From contig NZ_SOAW01000001.1 in the NCBI RefSeq assembly GCF_004364645.1, forward strand, positions 1,984,001 to 2,048,000: 64,000 nt of DNA, read 5' to 3'. Positions 1-8,516 of this stretch are shown in pieces. The position numbers and the translations under genes were made by a program. The notes under the pieces were generated by a model. The model worked only from the letters and a program-made list of their open reading frames with translations, did no database searches and was not told where the DNA came from. The DNA is from Naumannella halotolerans. Its GTDB lineage: Bacteria; Actinomycetota; Actinomycetes; Propionibacteriales; Propionibacteriaceae. The stretch's first letter is position 1. Each line of letters starts with the position of its first letter.

Positions 1-749
1 CCGTCGAGCTTCACGTAGTTCAGGTGCAGCGCCTTCGCCTTGGCCTCCAGCGGATCGGCGGCCGCCGCGTCCTCGAACTCGGCATGCGATTCCTGACGGA
101 AGTCGGCGTTCTCGTCCAGGGTCACCTTGCCGTCCAGGGCGACGATGTCACCGGCACCGGTCTTCACCAGCGGGTTCACCTCGACCAGGGTGGCGTCCTC
201 TTCGTTGTAGACCGTCCACAGGGTCTTCAGCACCTCGGCGATCTTGGCCGCGTCCTCACCCTCGAATCCTGCGGCGGTGACGATCTCGGTCGCCTTGGCA
301 TCGTCGATGCCGACGTTCGGATCGACAGGTACGCGGGCCAGCGCCTCGGGGCGCTCCACGGCGAGCTGCTCGATCTCCATGCCGCCCTCCTTGGAGCACA
401 TGGCGAGGTAGGACCGGTTCGCCCGATCCAGCAGAATCGAGAAGTAGTACTCCTCGGCGATGTCTGCGCCCTCGGCGATCATCACGGTCCGTACCTCGTG
501 ACCCTTGATGTCCATGCCGAGGATCTCTGCCGCCTTCTGCTCGGCCTCCTCCGGGCTCTTGGCGACCTTCACGCCGCCGGCCTTGCCGCGGCCACCGGTC
601 TTGACCTGTGCCTTGACGACCACCACCGGGCTGCCGATCTGCTCCGCGGCCTGCTTCGCCTCGGCCGGTGTGGTCGCGGTCAGCCCCTTGAGCACCGGCA
701 CGCCGTGCTTCTCGAACACGTCACGCGCCTGGTATTCGTAGAGATCCAC
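1..749 (-). CDS. sucC: Succinyl-CoA ligase (ADP-forming) beta subunit, 3' part outside window
   Basis: Reverse-strand translation begins [16 protein letters not shown] and continues with [19 protein letters not shown], the N-terminal ATP-grasp signature of the TCA-cycle succinyl-CoA synthetase beta chain, which with SucD interconverts succinyl-CoA and succinate. About 249 codons are present; the C-terminal CoA-ligase domain lies beyond the left edge. The GTG at 749 is chosen because homologues start MDLYEYQ and a GGAG lies five bases upstream. It is divergent from the M23 peptidase gene across a 495-bp gap. Identity is clear from the translated N-terminus. Confidence 0.93.
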   Translation of the reverse strand, partial: MDLYEYQARDVFEKHGVPVLKGLTATTPAEAKQAAEQIGSPVVVVKAQVKTGGRGKAGGVKVAKSPEEAEQKAAEILGMDIKGHEVRTVMIAEGADIAEEYYFSILLDRANRSYLAMCSKEGGMEIEQLAVERPEALARVPVDPNVGIDDAKATEIVTAAGFEGEDAAKIAEVLKTLWTVYNEEDATLVEVNPLVKTGAGDIVALDGKVTLDENADFRQESHAEFEDAAAADPLEAKAKALHLNYVKLD

Positions 750-1244
750 TAGCGCTCCAATCCTGTTGTGTGAATGGGCGGCGGACGAGCCGCCGCCAGA
801 GGCGACTGTATCCCGTCAGCGCTGTGGATCGCGCGCCGGGTCGGGCCGGTCGCGTGGTGCTCTCTCAGGCGACACCCGCCGTTCACTCAGACAACCGCCC
901 GGCCAGTCTGAGAGAGCCCCTCAGACAGAACCCCGGGTGCGCGCCTGCGACGCGCCGGAACCGCCTCCTCGCTATGTGTTTCAGGTCACTCCCGACCCTG
1001 GGAGGGGAATCGCCGGAATCCCGGGAACTCTCCGTGCAACCGCACCAGGCCTGGCTCTGCGCGGGCCGAACCGGGACCGCGGCGGTACCGGCAACGCACC
1101 GGCAACTCCGGAGTTGGAAGTCTCCCTGAGAATTGCTAAGGTTTTTTCCACGTTCCGATTGATCTCCGGTGCCCGGCTGGTTATCGTCGAGCGGAGCGTG
1201 AGCAGGCGGGAACGACGAGAGACGTCGCCCTTTGAGGAGATTTC
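750..1244. other. 495-bp divergent intergenic region
   Basis: No convincing gene. Short reading frames here lack a ribosome site and have mixed codon use. The left half holds the CTCAGAC/GTCTGAG repeat cluster described separately; the right half is more A/T-rich around 1130-1150. It must carry promoters for sucC and for the peptidase, but I cannot place them with confidence. Confidence 0.5.
859..926. repeat. Mutually exclusive inverted repeats upstream of M23 peptidase
   Basis: GCTCTCTCAG at 859-868 is matched by CTGAGAGAGC at 908-917. CTCAGAC at 886-892 pairs with GTCTGAG at 906-912, and a third CTCAGAC lies at 920-926. The arms overlap, so only one hairpin can form at a time. This is the layout of a conformational switch, but function is inference. 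Confidence 0.45.
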
Positions 1245-2339
1245 GTGACGAAGAACGCGTGGGGATTCAAGAAGAGTCGCAGCGGGCACACCGCCGATGA
1301 CACTTCTTCGATTCGCACCACCGTCACCCAGGGCATCGGAGCACTCGCCATCTCCGCGCTCGGACTTGCAGTCGCCGCCACCATCACCTTGAACTCCACG
1401 GTGAACACGGTCAATGCATCGCAGACCGCCGTCGCCTCCGAAGCGGGTCAGCCCAACTCCAACCGCGCCGAGCCGGCTGCAGGCGCCGAAGGTACCAGCA
1501 GCGTCGACGCCGAGGCCGCAGCCGACGCCGCCGACAGTGCCGAGAACGCCGAAGCCTCCGCCGAGGACGGCGATCTGGAGCAGTTCTCCCGCGACCGCGA
1601 GGGCAGGGCGAGCCGGAGCACCATCCGGGTGGCACTGGACACCGCCGTCGAGAGCGAAGTCGCCGCCGACCGCACCGAGAGCCTGGACGAGGTCGCCGAG
1701 AACGCCGGCAGCGAGTCCCGCAAGGCCGTTGCCTCCGCCCGGAACGAGGCCCTCGAGGCCGAGGTCGAAGCGGCCCGCCGCGAGGAGGCCCGCGCCCAGG
1801 AGGCCAAGAAGAAGGCCGAGGAGGAGGCCAGGCAGGCCGAGGACTCCGGCACCTTGCAGAACCAGCAGAACGACACCAGCGCGCCGACCACCAGCATCGC
1901 CAGTGGCGAGGTGTCCGGTGAGGGTGGCGTCAGCCCGATCGCCAAGGGCTCCTACCGGGTCGGCGCCCGCTGGGGTGCAGTCGGCTCCTGGTCGCGCTAC
2001 CACACCGGCCAGGACCTGCCGGCCTCGGTCGGCACCCCGATCCGCGCAGCGGTCGACGGCACCGTGATGCCGGCCACCGGCGGTGGCTGGGCCGGCACCC
2101 ACGTGATCATCAAGGCCGCCGACGGCAGCTCGACGCTCTACGCGCACATGTCCAGCACCTCGGTCAGCCCGGGCCAGAGCGTCAAGGCGGGCCAGAACAT
2201 CGGCGCCGTCGGCATGACCGGTCGTACCTTCGGTCCGCACCTGCACTTCGAGTACTACAAGGCCGGCGTCAGCCCCGGCGATGTCTACAGCAGCTCCGAC
2301 CCCTACGCGTGGATGCTGTCCAAGGGCGTCCAGCTCTGA
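1245..2339 (+). CDS. Membrane-anchored or secreted M23 (LytM-type) peptidase
   Basis: A 364-aa protein with a signal/anchor segment at about residues 30-50, an Ala/Glu-rich coiled-coil stretch at about 90-200 and a C-terminal peptidase M23 domain at about 230-345. The zinc site is visible: His253 and Asp257 in HTGQD and the HLH motif at 332-334. Such enzymes cleave peptidoglycan cross-bridges, or activate amidases if inactive; here all metal ligands are present. GTG at 1245 is preceded by GAGGAG with a 5-base spacer. The gene stands alone, followed by a strong hairpin. Confidence 0.9.
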   Translation: MTKNAWGFKKSRSGHTADDTSSIRTTVTQGIGALAISALGLAVAATITLNSTVNTVNASQTAVASEAGQPNSNRAEPAAGAEGTSSVDAEAAADAADSAENAEASAEDGDLEQFSRDREGRASRSTIRVALDTAVESEVAADRTESLDEVAENAGSESRKAVASARNEALEAEVEAARREEARAQEAKKKAEEEARQAEDSGTLQNQQNDTSAPTTSIASGEVSGEGGVSPIAKGSYRVGARWGAVGSWSRYHTGQDLPASVGTPIRAAVDGTVMPATGGGWAGTHVIIKAADGSSTLYAHMSSTSVSPGQSVKAGQNIGAVGMTGRTFGPHLHFEYYKAGVSPGDVYSSSDPYAWMLSKGVQL

Positions 2340-2351
2340 TCCCGTGGTTCC

Positions 2352-2400
2352 CAGCCCTCGGGCTGCACGGCAATGGCCGGCCCACTCGGGCCGGCCATTG
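2352..2400 (+). terminator. Terminator hairpins after M23 peptidase gene
   Basis: A perfect 13-bp stem (2371-2383 with 2388-2400, loop ACTC) is preceded by a smaller CAGCCC/GGGCTG hairpin at 2352-2365. There is no T-run, as is common in high-GC actinomycetes. Confidence 0.75.
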
Positions 2401-2466
2401 CTGCGTCCACGGCCTCGGTGAGGCTCGGCGCACGCCTCCCCACCGGCTGGACCGAGCCTGGGCTGC

Positions 2467-2494
2467 CCGTACTCTCGGGGCCGTACTCTCGGGG
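2467..2494 (+). repeat. 14-bp perfect tandem duplication abutting a start codon
   Basis: CCGTACTCTCGGGG occurs at 2467-2480 and again at 2481-2494, ending one base before the ATG of the next gene. The second copy supplies the G-rich ribosome site. Confidence 0.85.
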
Positions 2495-2495
2495 G

Positions 2496-2870
2496 ATGGG
2501 TTGGGAGGCTGAGGACTGGGTACTGCAGGCGAAGGCGGCCAATGCTGAGCGGCACACACGCACGGCCGGTCGGCGGGATCTGGTGAACGACCTGGCCTCG
2601 ATGCTGTTCGTCGCTGACCCGATCGGCCTCGACTCCGGCACCAATACCGACGAGTACCTCCCCGAGGCCGAGACCGTGGTGATCGGCTTGCCACCGACCG
2701 CCGGCCCGGACGACGTCCTGACTTTGCTGCACACGACGTTCGTGACGCTCTTCGACAGCGACATCGCAGGACCGCGCAACCGGCACACCGAGCTTGCCGG
2801 TCGGATCTGGAAGCACTGGGCCACCTACCGCGATCAATCATCCGACAACGAGAGTCCGCGGAGTACGTGA
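2496..2870 (+). CDS. Small hypothetical cytoplasmic protein (124 aa)
   Basis: The translation starts MGWEAEDWVLQAKAAN and contains ADPIGLDSGTNTDEY and later ELAGRIWKHW. The DPIGL...DEY pattern resembles small uncharacterised actinobacterial proteins, but I cannot name a function. No signal peptide or membrane segment is visible. ATG 2496 is preferred over an in-frame ATG at 2373 because the latter lies inside the upstream terminator hairpin. It is convergent with pcrA, with a 40-bp gap. Confidence 0.6.
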   Translation: MGWEAEDWVLQAKAANAERHTRTAGRRDLVNDLASMLFVADPIGLDSGTNTDEYLPEAETVVIGLPPTAGPDDVLTLLHTTFVTLFDSDIAGPRNRHTELAGRIWKHWATYRDQSSDNESPRST

Positions 2871-2910
2871 CGAGGTCGGGCCGGGTCCCATCGGCCGGCC
2901 CCGAGGATCG

Positions 2911-5412
2911 CTACAGCTTCTCCAGCGGCGCGTGGCGCAGCGCCAGCCGCTTCGTCCCGGCGGAGCCGAAGTCGACATCGGCCTTGGCCTCCTCGCCACT
3001 ACCGGAGGTGGCGACGACCGTACCGAGACCGAAGACGCTGTGCAGCACCTTCTCCCCCACCTCGACGCTGGCCAGACGCTGCCGCGGCTGCTTCGGACCG
3101 GCGCTGAACGGTGACGGTCCGGCGCTGCGCCGTCGGCTGCTGTCGGCACCGGCCCAGGTGAGCGGCGTACCGCCGAGCTTGCGCCAGTCGAACAACCGGT
3201 CGGGGATCTCGGCGATGAACCGGCTGGCCGGGTTGTACTGCGGCGCGCCCCACATGGTGCGACGCTCGGCGCGGGTCAGGTAGAGCCGTTTGCGGGCGCG
3301 GGTCAGTCCGACATAGGCCAACCGGCGTTCCTCCTCCAGCTCGGCGGGATCGGTGAGTGCCCGCTGGTGGGGGAACAGTCCCTCCTCCATCCCGGACAGG
3401 AAGACGGTGTCGAACTCCAACCCCTTGGCGGTGTGCAGGGTCATCAAGGTGACCACCCCTTCCCCGTCCTCACCGTCGGGCACCTGGTCGGCATCGGAGA
3501 CCAGTGCCACCCGCTCGAGGAAGGCCGACAGGGAGGGATCGGGTTCGGGCGAGCCGTCGGCCAGGCCGATCGCCTCCCCGTCATCGGCCTCTTCCGAATC
3601 GTCGTCGGCGACCTCGTCGTCGTCGGCGACATCGCTCAGATCGACCGCCGAGGCGGTGGCGACGAACTCGGCAGCCACCGCCACCAGTTCGGCCAGGTTC
3701 TCGATCCGCGACTGGTCCTGCGGATCGCTGCTGTTCTGCAGTTCCTCCAGGTAGCCCGAATCGGTCAGCACACTGGACAGCACCTCATCGGCCGGGGTGC
3801 CGTCGGTGGCCATCCGACGGTGCCGTTCCAGGAACTCCACGAAGGAGGCGATCTGCTTCGCCGACCGGGTGGCCAGCCCGGGCGCCTCGGTGTGCCGGGC
3901 CAGGGCATCGGAGAAGCTGATCGACTCCCGCTCGGCGAGCGCGGCGATCGCCGCCTCGGCCCGGTCGCCGATCCCCCGCTTCGGTACGTTCAGGATCCGC
4001 CGTACCGAGACGTCATCGGCCGGGTTGGCGATCGCCCGCAGATAGGCGATGGCGTCGCGTACCTCGCGGCGTTCGTAGAAGCGGACGGCGCCGACGACCC
4101 GGTACGGATGCCCGCTGCGGATCAGCACCTCCTCGAACGCCCGGGACTGGGCATTGGTCCGGAAGAACACCGCGACCTCACCCCAGGTCGTCTTCCCGGC
4201 CCGCCGCAGGGCGCTGATCTCCGAGGAGATGAACTCGGCCTCCTCGTACTCGGTGTCGGCCACGTAGCCGGTGATCAGGTCGCCGTCACCGGCATCGGAC
4301 CACAGCCGCTTGTCCGGCCGCCCGGTATTGCGGGTGATCACCGCATTGGCCGCGGAGAGGATGTTCTGCGTGGAGCGGTAGTTCTGTTCGAGCAGCACCG
4401 TCTCGGCCCCGGGGAAATCGCTCTCGAAGTCGAGGATGTTGCGGATCGACGCCCCGCGGAAGGCATAGATCGACTGATCGGAGTCACCGACGACCATCAG
4501 CTCCGGCGCCGCCTGATCGGGATCGGGTTCGGCCTCGCCGTCCGCCCCGGTCAGGCACAGCTCTCGGATCAGCGCATACTGTGCGGTGTTGGTGTCCTGG
4601 TACTCGTCGACCAGCACATGGGCGAACCGTTTGCGGTACTTCTGCCGTACCTCGGCGAAGCCCTGGAACAGGTGCACGGTGTGCATGATCAAGTCGTCGA
4701 AGTCGAGGGCGTTCGCGGCGACCAACCGGCGCTGGTACTCGGCGTAGGCCTCGGCCTGCACCGCCTCGTCGGTGTCGACCGTCTGACTCTTGGCCGTCTC
4801 GAAGTCGCGCAACTCGTTCTTCGCCTTCGACACCCAGTTCAGCAGCGACCGGACCGGGTACTTCTTCGGGTCCAGACCAAGATCAGCAGCGACCAACTGC
4901 ATCAGTCGTTTGGCGTCGGCGTCGTCGTAGATGGAGAAGCTGGACGACATCCCGAAGTGGGAGATCTCCGAGCGCAGGATCCGGGCGCACGCGGAGTGGA
5001 AGGTGGACACCCACATCATCCGGGCCCGCCGGCCGACCAGCTCCTCGACCCGGTGTCGCATCTCCGCGGCGGCCTTGTTGGTGAAGGTGATGGCCAGGAT
5101 CGAACCGGGGTGGACGTTGCGCTCACCGACCAGCCAGGCGATCCGGCGGGTGAGTACCCGGGTCTTGCCCGAACCGGCACCGGCAACCACCAGCACCGGT
5201 CCACCGGTATGGGTGACGGCCTGGCGCTGGGGCCCGTTCAGCCCTGCCAGCAGTTCCTCTGCCGGCACCCCAGCCGACCTCGCGACCGGAGTCCCCCGGT
5301 CCGGTGTCGCAGTTCCGACGGCCGCGTCGGGGCCCGTCGCCGACCGATCCGCCGCAGCATCGGGTCGCTGATCGACGGGTTCACTGAGGCCGGGCAACGG
5401 GTCGGAGGTCAT
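2911..5412 (-). CDS. pcrA: ATP-dependent 3'-5' DNA helicase, UvrD/PcrA family
   Basis: An 833-aa superfamily 1A helicase acting in repair and plasmid-type replication. Motif I GAGSGKT lies at about residues 78-84, followed by Walker B DEYQDTN, QNYRST (motif IV), LMTLHTAKGLEF (motif V) and LAYVGLTRARKRL (motif VI). A highly acidic stretch (VADDDEVADDDSEEADDGE) sits in the 2B region before the conserved FLERVALVSDAD and is longer than in mycobacterial UvrD1. ATG 5412 is chosen because residues upstream of it are non-conserved; GTG 5460 and ATG 5442 remain possible. The C-terminus has the Tudor-like segment GEKVLHSVFGLGTVV. Confidence 0.93.
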   Translation of the reverse strand: MTSDPLPGLSEPVDQRPDAAADRSATGPDAAVGTATPDRGTPVARSAGVPAEELLAGLNGPQRQAVTHTGGPVLVVAGAGSGKTRVLTRRIAWLVGERNVHPGSILAITFTNKAAAEMRHRVEELVGRRARMMWVSTFHSACARILRSEISHFGMSSSFSIYDDADAKRLMQLVAADLGLDPKKYPVRSLLNWVSKAKNELRDFETAKSQTVDTDEAVQAEAYAEYQRRLVAANALDFDDLIMHTVHLFQGFAEVRQKYRKRFAHVLVDEYQDTNTAQYALIRELCLTGADGEAEPDPDQAAPELMVVGDSDQSIYAFRGASIRNILDFESDFPGAETVLLEQNYRSTQNILSAANAVITRNTGRPDKRLWSDAGDGDLITGYVADTEYEEAEFISSEISALRRAGKTTWGEVAVFFRTNAQSRAFEEVLIRSGHPYRVVGAVRFYERREVRDAIAYLRAIANPADDVSVRRILNVPKRGIGDRAEAAIAALAERESISFSDALARHTEAPGLATRSAKQIASFVEFLERHRRMATDGTPADEVLSSVLTDSGYLEELQNSSDPQDQSRIENLAELVAVAAEFVATASAVDLSDVADDDEVADDDSEEADDGEAIGLADGSPEPDPSLSAFLERVALVSDADQVPDGEDGEGVVTLMTLHTAKGLEFDTVFLSGMEEGLFPHQRALTDPAELEEERRLAYVGLTRARKRLYLTRAERRTMWGAPQYNPASRFIAEIPDRLFDWRKLGGTPLTWAGADSSRRRSAGPSPFSAGPKQPRQRLASVEVGEKVLHSVFGLGTVVATSGSGEEAKADVDFGSAGTKRLALRHAPLEKL

Positions 5413-5495
5413 CGGACCAAGAGTAGTCCTCCGGACCGTCATGGCGACCCGTCGGGACACCCCAGCACCAGGGATCGGCTTGGGTAGTGTCTGAC

Positions 5496-6731
5496 ATGAT
5501 TGGGTACGTGAATCTGAGGCGTCTGGGAACCTGGCTGCGGCGGATTCTGCTGGGCCTTTTCGGCAGCCAGCTGCTGATCATCGCAGTGCTCACCGGGATC
5601 GACTCCTACCGCAAGCGATTCCGGCCCCAGCCGAGCTTCCCCTACTGCCTGCCGCAGACCCTGGCCGACGACTCCGGTGACGTCCGGATCTACACCTTCG
5701 GTGCCGATCTGTACGACGACATGTTGGCCGACATCGATGCGGCCACCACCCGGATCGATTTCGAGACCTTCATCTGGAAGAGCGACGGGTACGGGCAACG
5801 GGTCAAGGACGCACTCACCCGGGCCGCCCATCGCGGTGTCGACGTCCACGTGATCTACGACCGGTTCGCCAACCTGGTCGTCCCCCGCCGGTTCTTCGAC
5901 CTCGACCCGAAGATCCATGTCCACGAGCACCCGCTGCTTCGCCGGGGGCAGCCGGCCTGGCTGCCGACGAGCTGGGCGCGTACCCACCGCAAACTGCTGA
6001 TCATCGACTCCAAGGTCGCCTACCTGGGCGGGTACAACATCGGTGACCTGTACGCCACCGACTGGCGCGACACCCACATCCGGCTCTCCGGTTCCCCGGT
6101 GCCGGAGCTGGAGAACGCCTTCATCGACTTCTGGAACGCCGACGCCCGCCCGGTTCTGCCGGAGGTCACCGAACGGACCTGGGACAGTCCGGTCAGGGTC
6201 CATCGCAACATCCCGTCGCTGTTCACCTTCCCGATCCGCTCGATGTATCTGGAGGCGATCGACCGGGCGAACCGCAACTGCTGGATGACCCACGCCTACC
6301 TGATTCCCGACGAAGGACTGACCTCCACCCTGATCGCGGCCGCCAGCCGCGGGGTGGACGTGCGGATCATCGTTCCGGCCGCGTCCAACCACGTCGTCGC
6401 CGACTGGCTCTCCCGGGGTTTCTACCGCCGACTGCTGGAGGGCGGGGTACGACTGTTCCTGTTCCAGAACGCGATGGTCCATGCCAAGACTGCGACGATC
6501 GACGGGATCTGGTCCACCATCGGCACCGCGAACATGGACAATCTGTCCCTGGCGTTCAACTACGAACTGAACGTGGAAATCTTGGGCGCCGAGACCGCGC
6601 AGGTGATGGAGGGCATCTTCTCCCAGGACCTGGGCAACTGTGTCGAGGTGACCTTGGAGGAGTGGGAACGCCGCTCGATCGTGGCCAAGGCCACCGAGGC
6701 GATCCTGGCGCCGCTGCGCCCGCTCTTCTGA
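5496..6731 (+). CDS. Phospholipase D-like / cardiolipin synthase-like enzyme
   Basis: A 411-aa protein with one N-terminal membrane segment (about residues 12-33) and two PLD catalytic HxKxxxxD motifs: HRKLLIID followed by GGYNIGD, and HAKTATID followed by TANMD. Two complete HKD motifs make it likely catalytic, moving phosphatidyl groups at the membrane; cardiolipin synthesis is the usual role of this architecture. It is divergent from pcrA. A GTG at 5487 is an alternative start; ATG 5496 has a more plausible spacing from GGG. Confidence 0.85.
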   Translation: MIGYVNLRRLGTWLRRILLGLFGSQLLIIAVLTGIDSYRKRFRPQPSFPYCLPQTLADDSGDVRIYTFGADLYDDMLADIDAATTRIDFETFIWKSDGYGQRVKDALTRAAHRGVDVHVIYDRFANLVVPRRFFDLDPKIHVHEHPLLRRGQPAWLPTSWARTHRKLLIIDSKVAYLGGYNIGDLYATDWRDTHIRLSGSPVPELENAFIDFWNADARPVLPEVTERTWDSPVRVHRNIPSLFTFPIRSMYLEAIDRANRNCWMTHAYLIPDEGLTSTLIAAASRGVDVRIIVPAASNHVVADWLSRGFYRRLLEGGVRLFLFQNAMVHAKTATIDGIWSTIGTANMDNLSLAFNYELNVEILGAETAQVMEGIFSQDLGNCVEVTLEEWERRSIVAKATEAILAPLRPLF

Positions 6732-6746
6732 CACCCGGTCGGGTGT
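6731..6746. terminator. Short hairpin between convergent genes
   Basis: ACACCC (6731-6736), loop GGTC, GGGTGT (6741-6746) directly follows the PLD stop codon and lies between two convergent genes. Confidence 0.55.
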
Positions 6747-6764
6747 CCCCCAGGAGACTGACCC

Positions 6765-7127
6765 TCAGGAGAACTGCAACGTCTCGCCCCACAGGACGAC
6801 GACCCCCATCACCGCGACGCTGAGCAGCGCCAGCAGTCCGAGCAGTCCCCGGGGGATGGTCTCGAAACGCCGGTTGAGCGCCGAGAGCACCGCGATCACC
6901 ACCATCAGCACCAGGGTGACGATCAGCTTGCCCACGCGAAGCGGTTCGGATGCCACCGCGGTGATCACCATCAGGGCCGCGGACGAGATCAACTGACCGA
7001 AGGATCCGACCAGCATCATCCGGGTGATCTCCGGCGATGGCAGTCGCAGTTGCGAGACCGCGCTGCCCAGCAGCAGCGCCCAGGAGACGAGCTGCAGCAG
7101 CACGATGCACTTCTCAGCCCACAGCAT
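6765..7127 (-). CDS. Small integral membrane protein, four predicted helices
   Basis: Translation from ATG 7127 begins MLWAEKCIVLLQLVSWALLLG and shows about four hydrophobic segments over 120 residues, with no recognisable catalytic motif. The reading frame stays open to an ATG at 7223 that has a fair ribosome site (AGGGG), but the extra 32 codons include TTA, AGA and many A/T-ending codons unlike this genome, so I take them as non-coding. Function unknown; convergent with the PLD gene and divergent from the GlsB-like gene. Confidence 0.6.
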   Translation of the reverse strand: MLWAEKCIVLLQLVSWALLLGSAVSQLRLPSPEITRMMLVGSFGQLISSAALMVITAVASEPLRVGKLIVTLVLMVVIAVLSALNRRFETIPRGLLGLLALLSVAVMGVVVLWGETLQFS

Positions 7128-7245
7128 GCCCGAACCGTAGACCCGCAGCAGGCGTGATCGGGCACCGACTCGCCGGGAAACCGGCAACCCTGAAACTTCC
7201 CTCAGTAAAATGGCGTTTCTCATACCGAACCCCTAGGCTTCCGGC

Positions 7246-7509
7246 ATGGGAACTATCATCGCCTACATCGTTATCGGTCTGATTGGTGGGGCAATTGCCA
7301 AAGCAATTCTCCCCGGAAAGCAGGGTGGTGGCTGGATCGCAACGATCATCCTCGGCATCGTCGGAGCATTGCTCGGAGGGTTCCTCGGTGGTCTGCTGTT
7401 CAACGTCAAGTACACCGACGTGTTCAGCTTCCAGGGCTTGATCACCTCGGTCATCGGCGCGATCCTCGTGCTCGTGATCTGGGGCTTCATCCAGAAGCGT
7501 CGCGCTTGA
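7246..7509 (+). CDS. GlsB/YeaQ/YmgE-family stress membrane protein
   Basis: An 87-aa protein with three hydrophobic helices and the family glycine pattern (MGTIIAYIVIGLIGGAIAKAI, then GGWIATIILGIVGALLGG). The family is known as transglycosylase-associated or general-stress membrane proteins; the biochemical role is unsettled. Only six bases separate a TAGGCT sequence from the ATG, suggesting a leaderless transcript. A strong terminator follows. Base composition is slightly lower in GC than neighbouring genes. Confidence 0.88.
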   Translation: MGTIIAYIVIGLIGGAIAKAILPGKQGGGWIATIILGIVGALLGGFLGGLLFNVKYTDVFSFQGLITSVIGAILVLVIWGFIQKRRA

Positions 7510-7521
7510 TCATCGTCGATT

Positions 7522-7590
7522 GAGTCCATCCACGGATGACTCAGACACGGAGGGCCCGGACATCTGTCCGGGCCCTCCGTCTGTCTTCTG
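7522..7590 (+). terminator. Strong terminator after GlsB-like gene
   Basis: A 16-bp perfect stem (7547-7562 with 7565-7580, 2-base nominal loop) is followed by CTGTCTTCTG. A smaller bulged hairpin GAGTC-ATCC/GGAT-GACTC lies just upstream at 7522-7542. Confidence 0.85.
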
Positions 7591-7763
7591 CGTGTCCGGC
7601 ACGCATGATCAACCCGGTATCCACCTCGACGCCGGCTGGCCACCGGCACCGAAGGTCGTCATCCGGCCATCACTGCCGCATCTGGCAGCTGTGGCCGAAT
7701 CACGACCGTTCATGCCGCCGGTTTCCCAGTCCCGATCGGCCCAGCCGGGGCGAACGGAACCGC

Positions 7764-7842
7764 CCGGGATCAGACCAGTCCATGATCAACCAGCCCACGA
7801 TCACACCAGCCCACGATCAGGCCACCCCGTGATCAGACCAAG
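7764..7842. repeat. Five-unit 16-bp tandem array ending in a gene's 3' end
   Basis: GATCA recurs at 7768, 7784, 7799, 7815 and 7831 (spacing 16, 15, 16, 16) within units like CCAGCCCACGATCA. The last unit overlaps the stop codon of the response regulator. The rest of 7591-7763 holds nothing recognisable. Confidence 0.8.
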
Positions 7843-8516
7843 CGCCGGTCGGTGGCCCATCGCGTCAGCTGGTGCCGGTTGGAGAGCTGCAGCTTGCGCA
7901 ACACGCTGCTGACGTGGGTCTCCACGGTCTTGATCGAGATGAACAACTCCCGGGCGACCTCCTTGTAGGCGTACCCGCGAGCGATCAACCGCATCACCTC
8001 ACGCTCGCGCTGGGAGAGCCGGTCGAGATCCTCGTCCACACTCGCCACGTCGATCGCACCGGAGAATGCATCCAGCACGAAGCCGGCCAGCCGCGGGGAG
8101 AAGACCGCATCCCCCTCGGCGACCCGACGGATGGCATCGATCAGCTCATCGGCGGCGATCGACTTGGTGACATAGCCGCGGGCGCCGACCCGGATCACGC
8201 TGATCACGTCCTCGGCGGAATCAGAGACCGACAGGGCCAGGAATCGCTGCTCCGGCAGCACCTGCAGCACCTGTTTGATCACCTCCACGCCGCCGCCGCC
8301 GGGCATGTGCACATCGAGCAGGACGACATCGGGGCGGGTCTGCGTGATCGCCTTCACCGCACTCGGCACATCGGCGGCCTCGGCCACCACCTGCACCCCG
8401 CGGTCGATCTCACTGCGAACCCCGGCCCGGAACATGGCGTGATCATCGACCACCACCACCCGCAGGGGGCCGGTCGGGGCCGGGTTCGTCTCGACGGGCT
8501 CGGTCGGTTCGGTCAT
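7833..8516 (-). CDS. NarL/FixJ-type response regulator
   Basis: A 227-aa two-domain regulator: receiver domain at about residues 18-135 with acidic pair DD24-25, phospho-acceptor Asp68 (VVLLDVHMPGG) and the conserved Lys (YVTKS), then a LuxR helix-turn-helix (LSQREREVMRLIARGYAYKEVARELF). It overlaps the kinase gene by 4 bp (ATGA), so the pair is translated together. By context it is phosphorylated by the PspC-fused kinase and probably controls the facing PspC genes, as in envelope-stress systems (inference). Confidence 0.92.
   Translation of the reverse strand: MTEPTEPVETNPAPTGPLRVVVVDDHAMFRAGVRSEIDRGVQVVAEAADVPSAVKAITQTRPDVVLLDVHMPGGGGVEVIKQVLQVLPEQRFLALSVSDSAEDVISVIRVGARGYVTKSIAADELIDAIRRVAEGDAVFSPRLAGFVLDAFSGAIDVASVDEDLDRLSQREREVMRLIARGYAYKEVARELFISIKTVETHVSSVLRKLQLSNRHQLTRWATDRRLV

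Noticed and set aside
960-1150. Possible ydaO-type (c-di-AMP) riboswitch before the M23 peptidase gene
   Set aside because: GGGAGGGGAATCGCC loosely recalls part of the motif, but the conserved 3' CAGCTAACCTCG block is missing and no full set of stems could be paired.
7128-7223. N-terminal extension of the four-helix membrane protein to ATG 7223
   Set aside because: Although AGGGG precedes it, the 32 extra codons use TTA, AGA and A/T-ending codons foreign to this genome and would leave only 22 bp for two divergent promoters.
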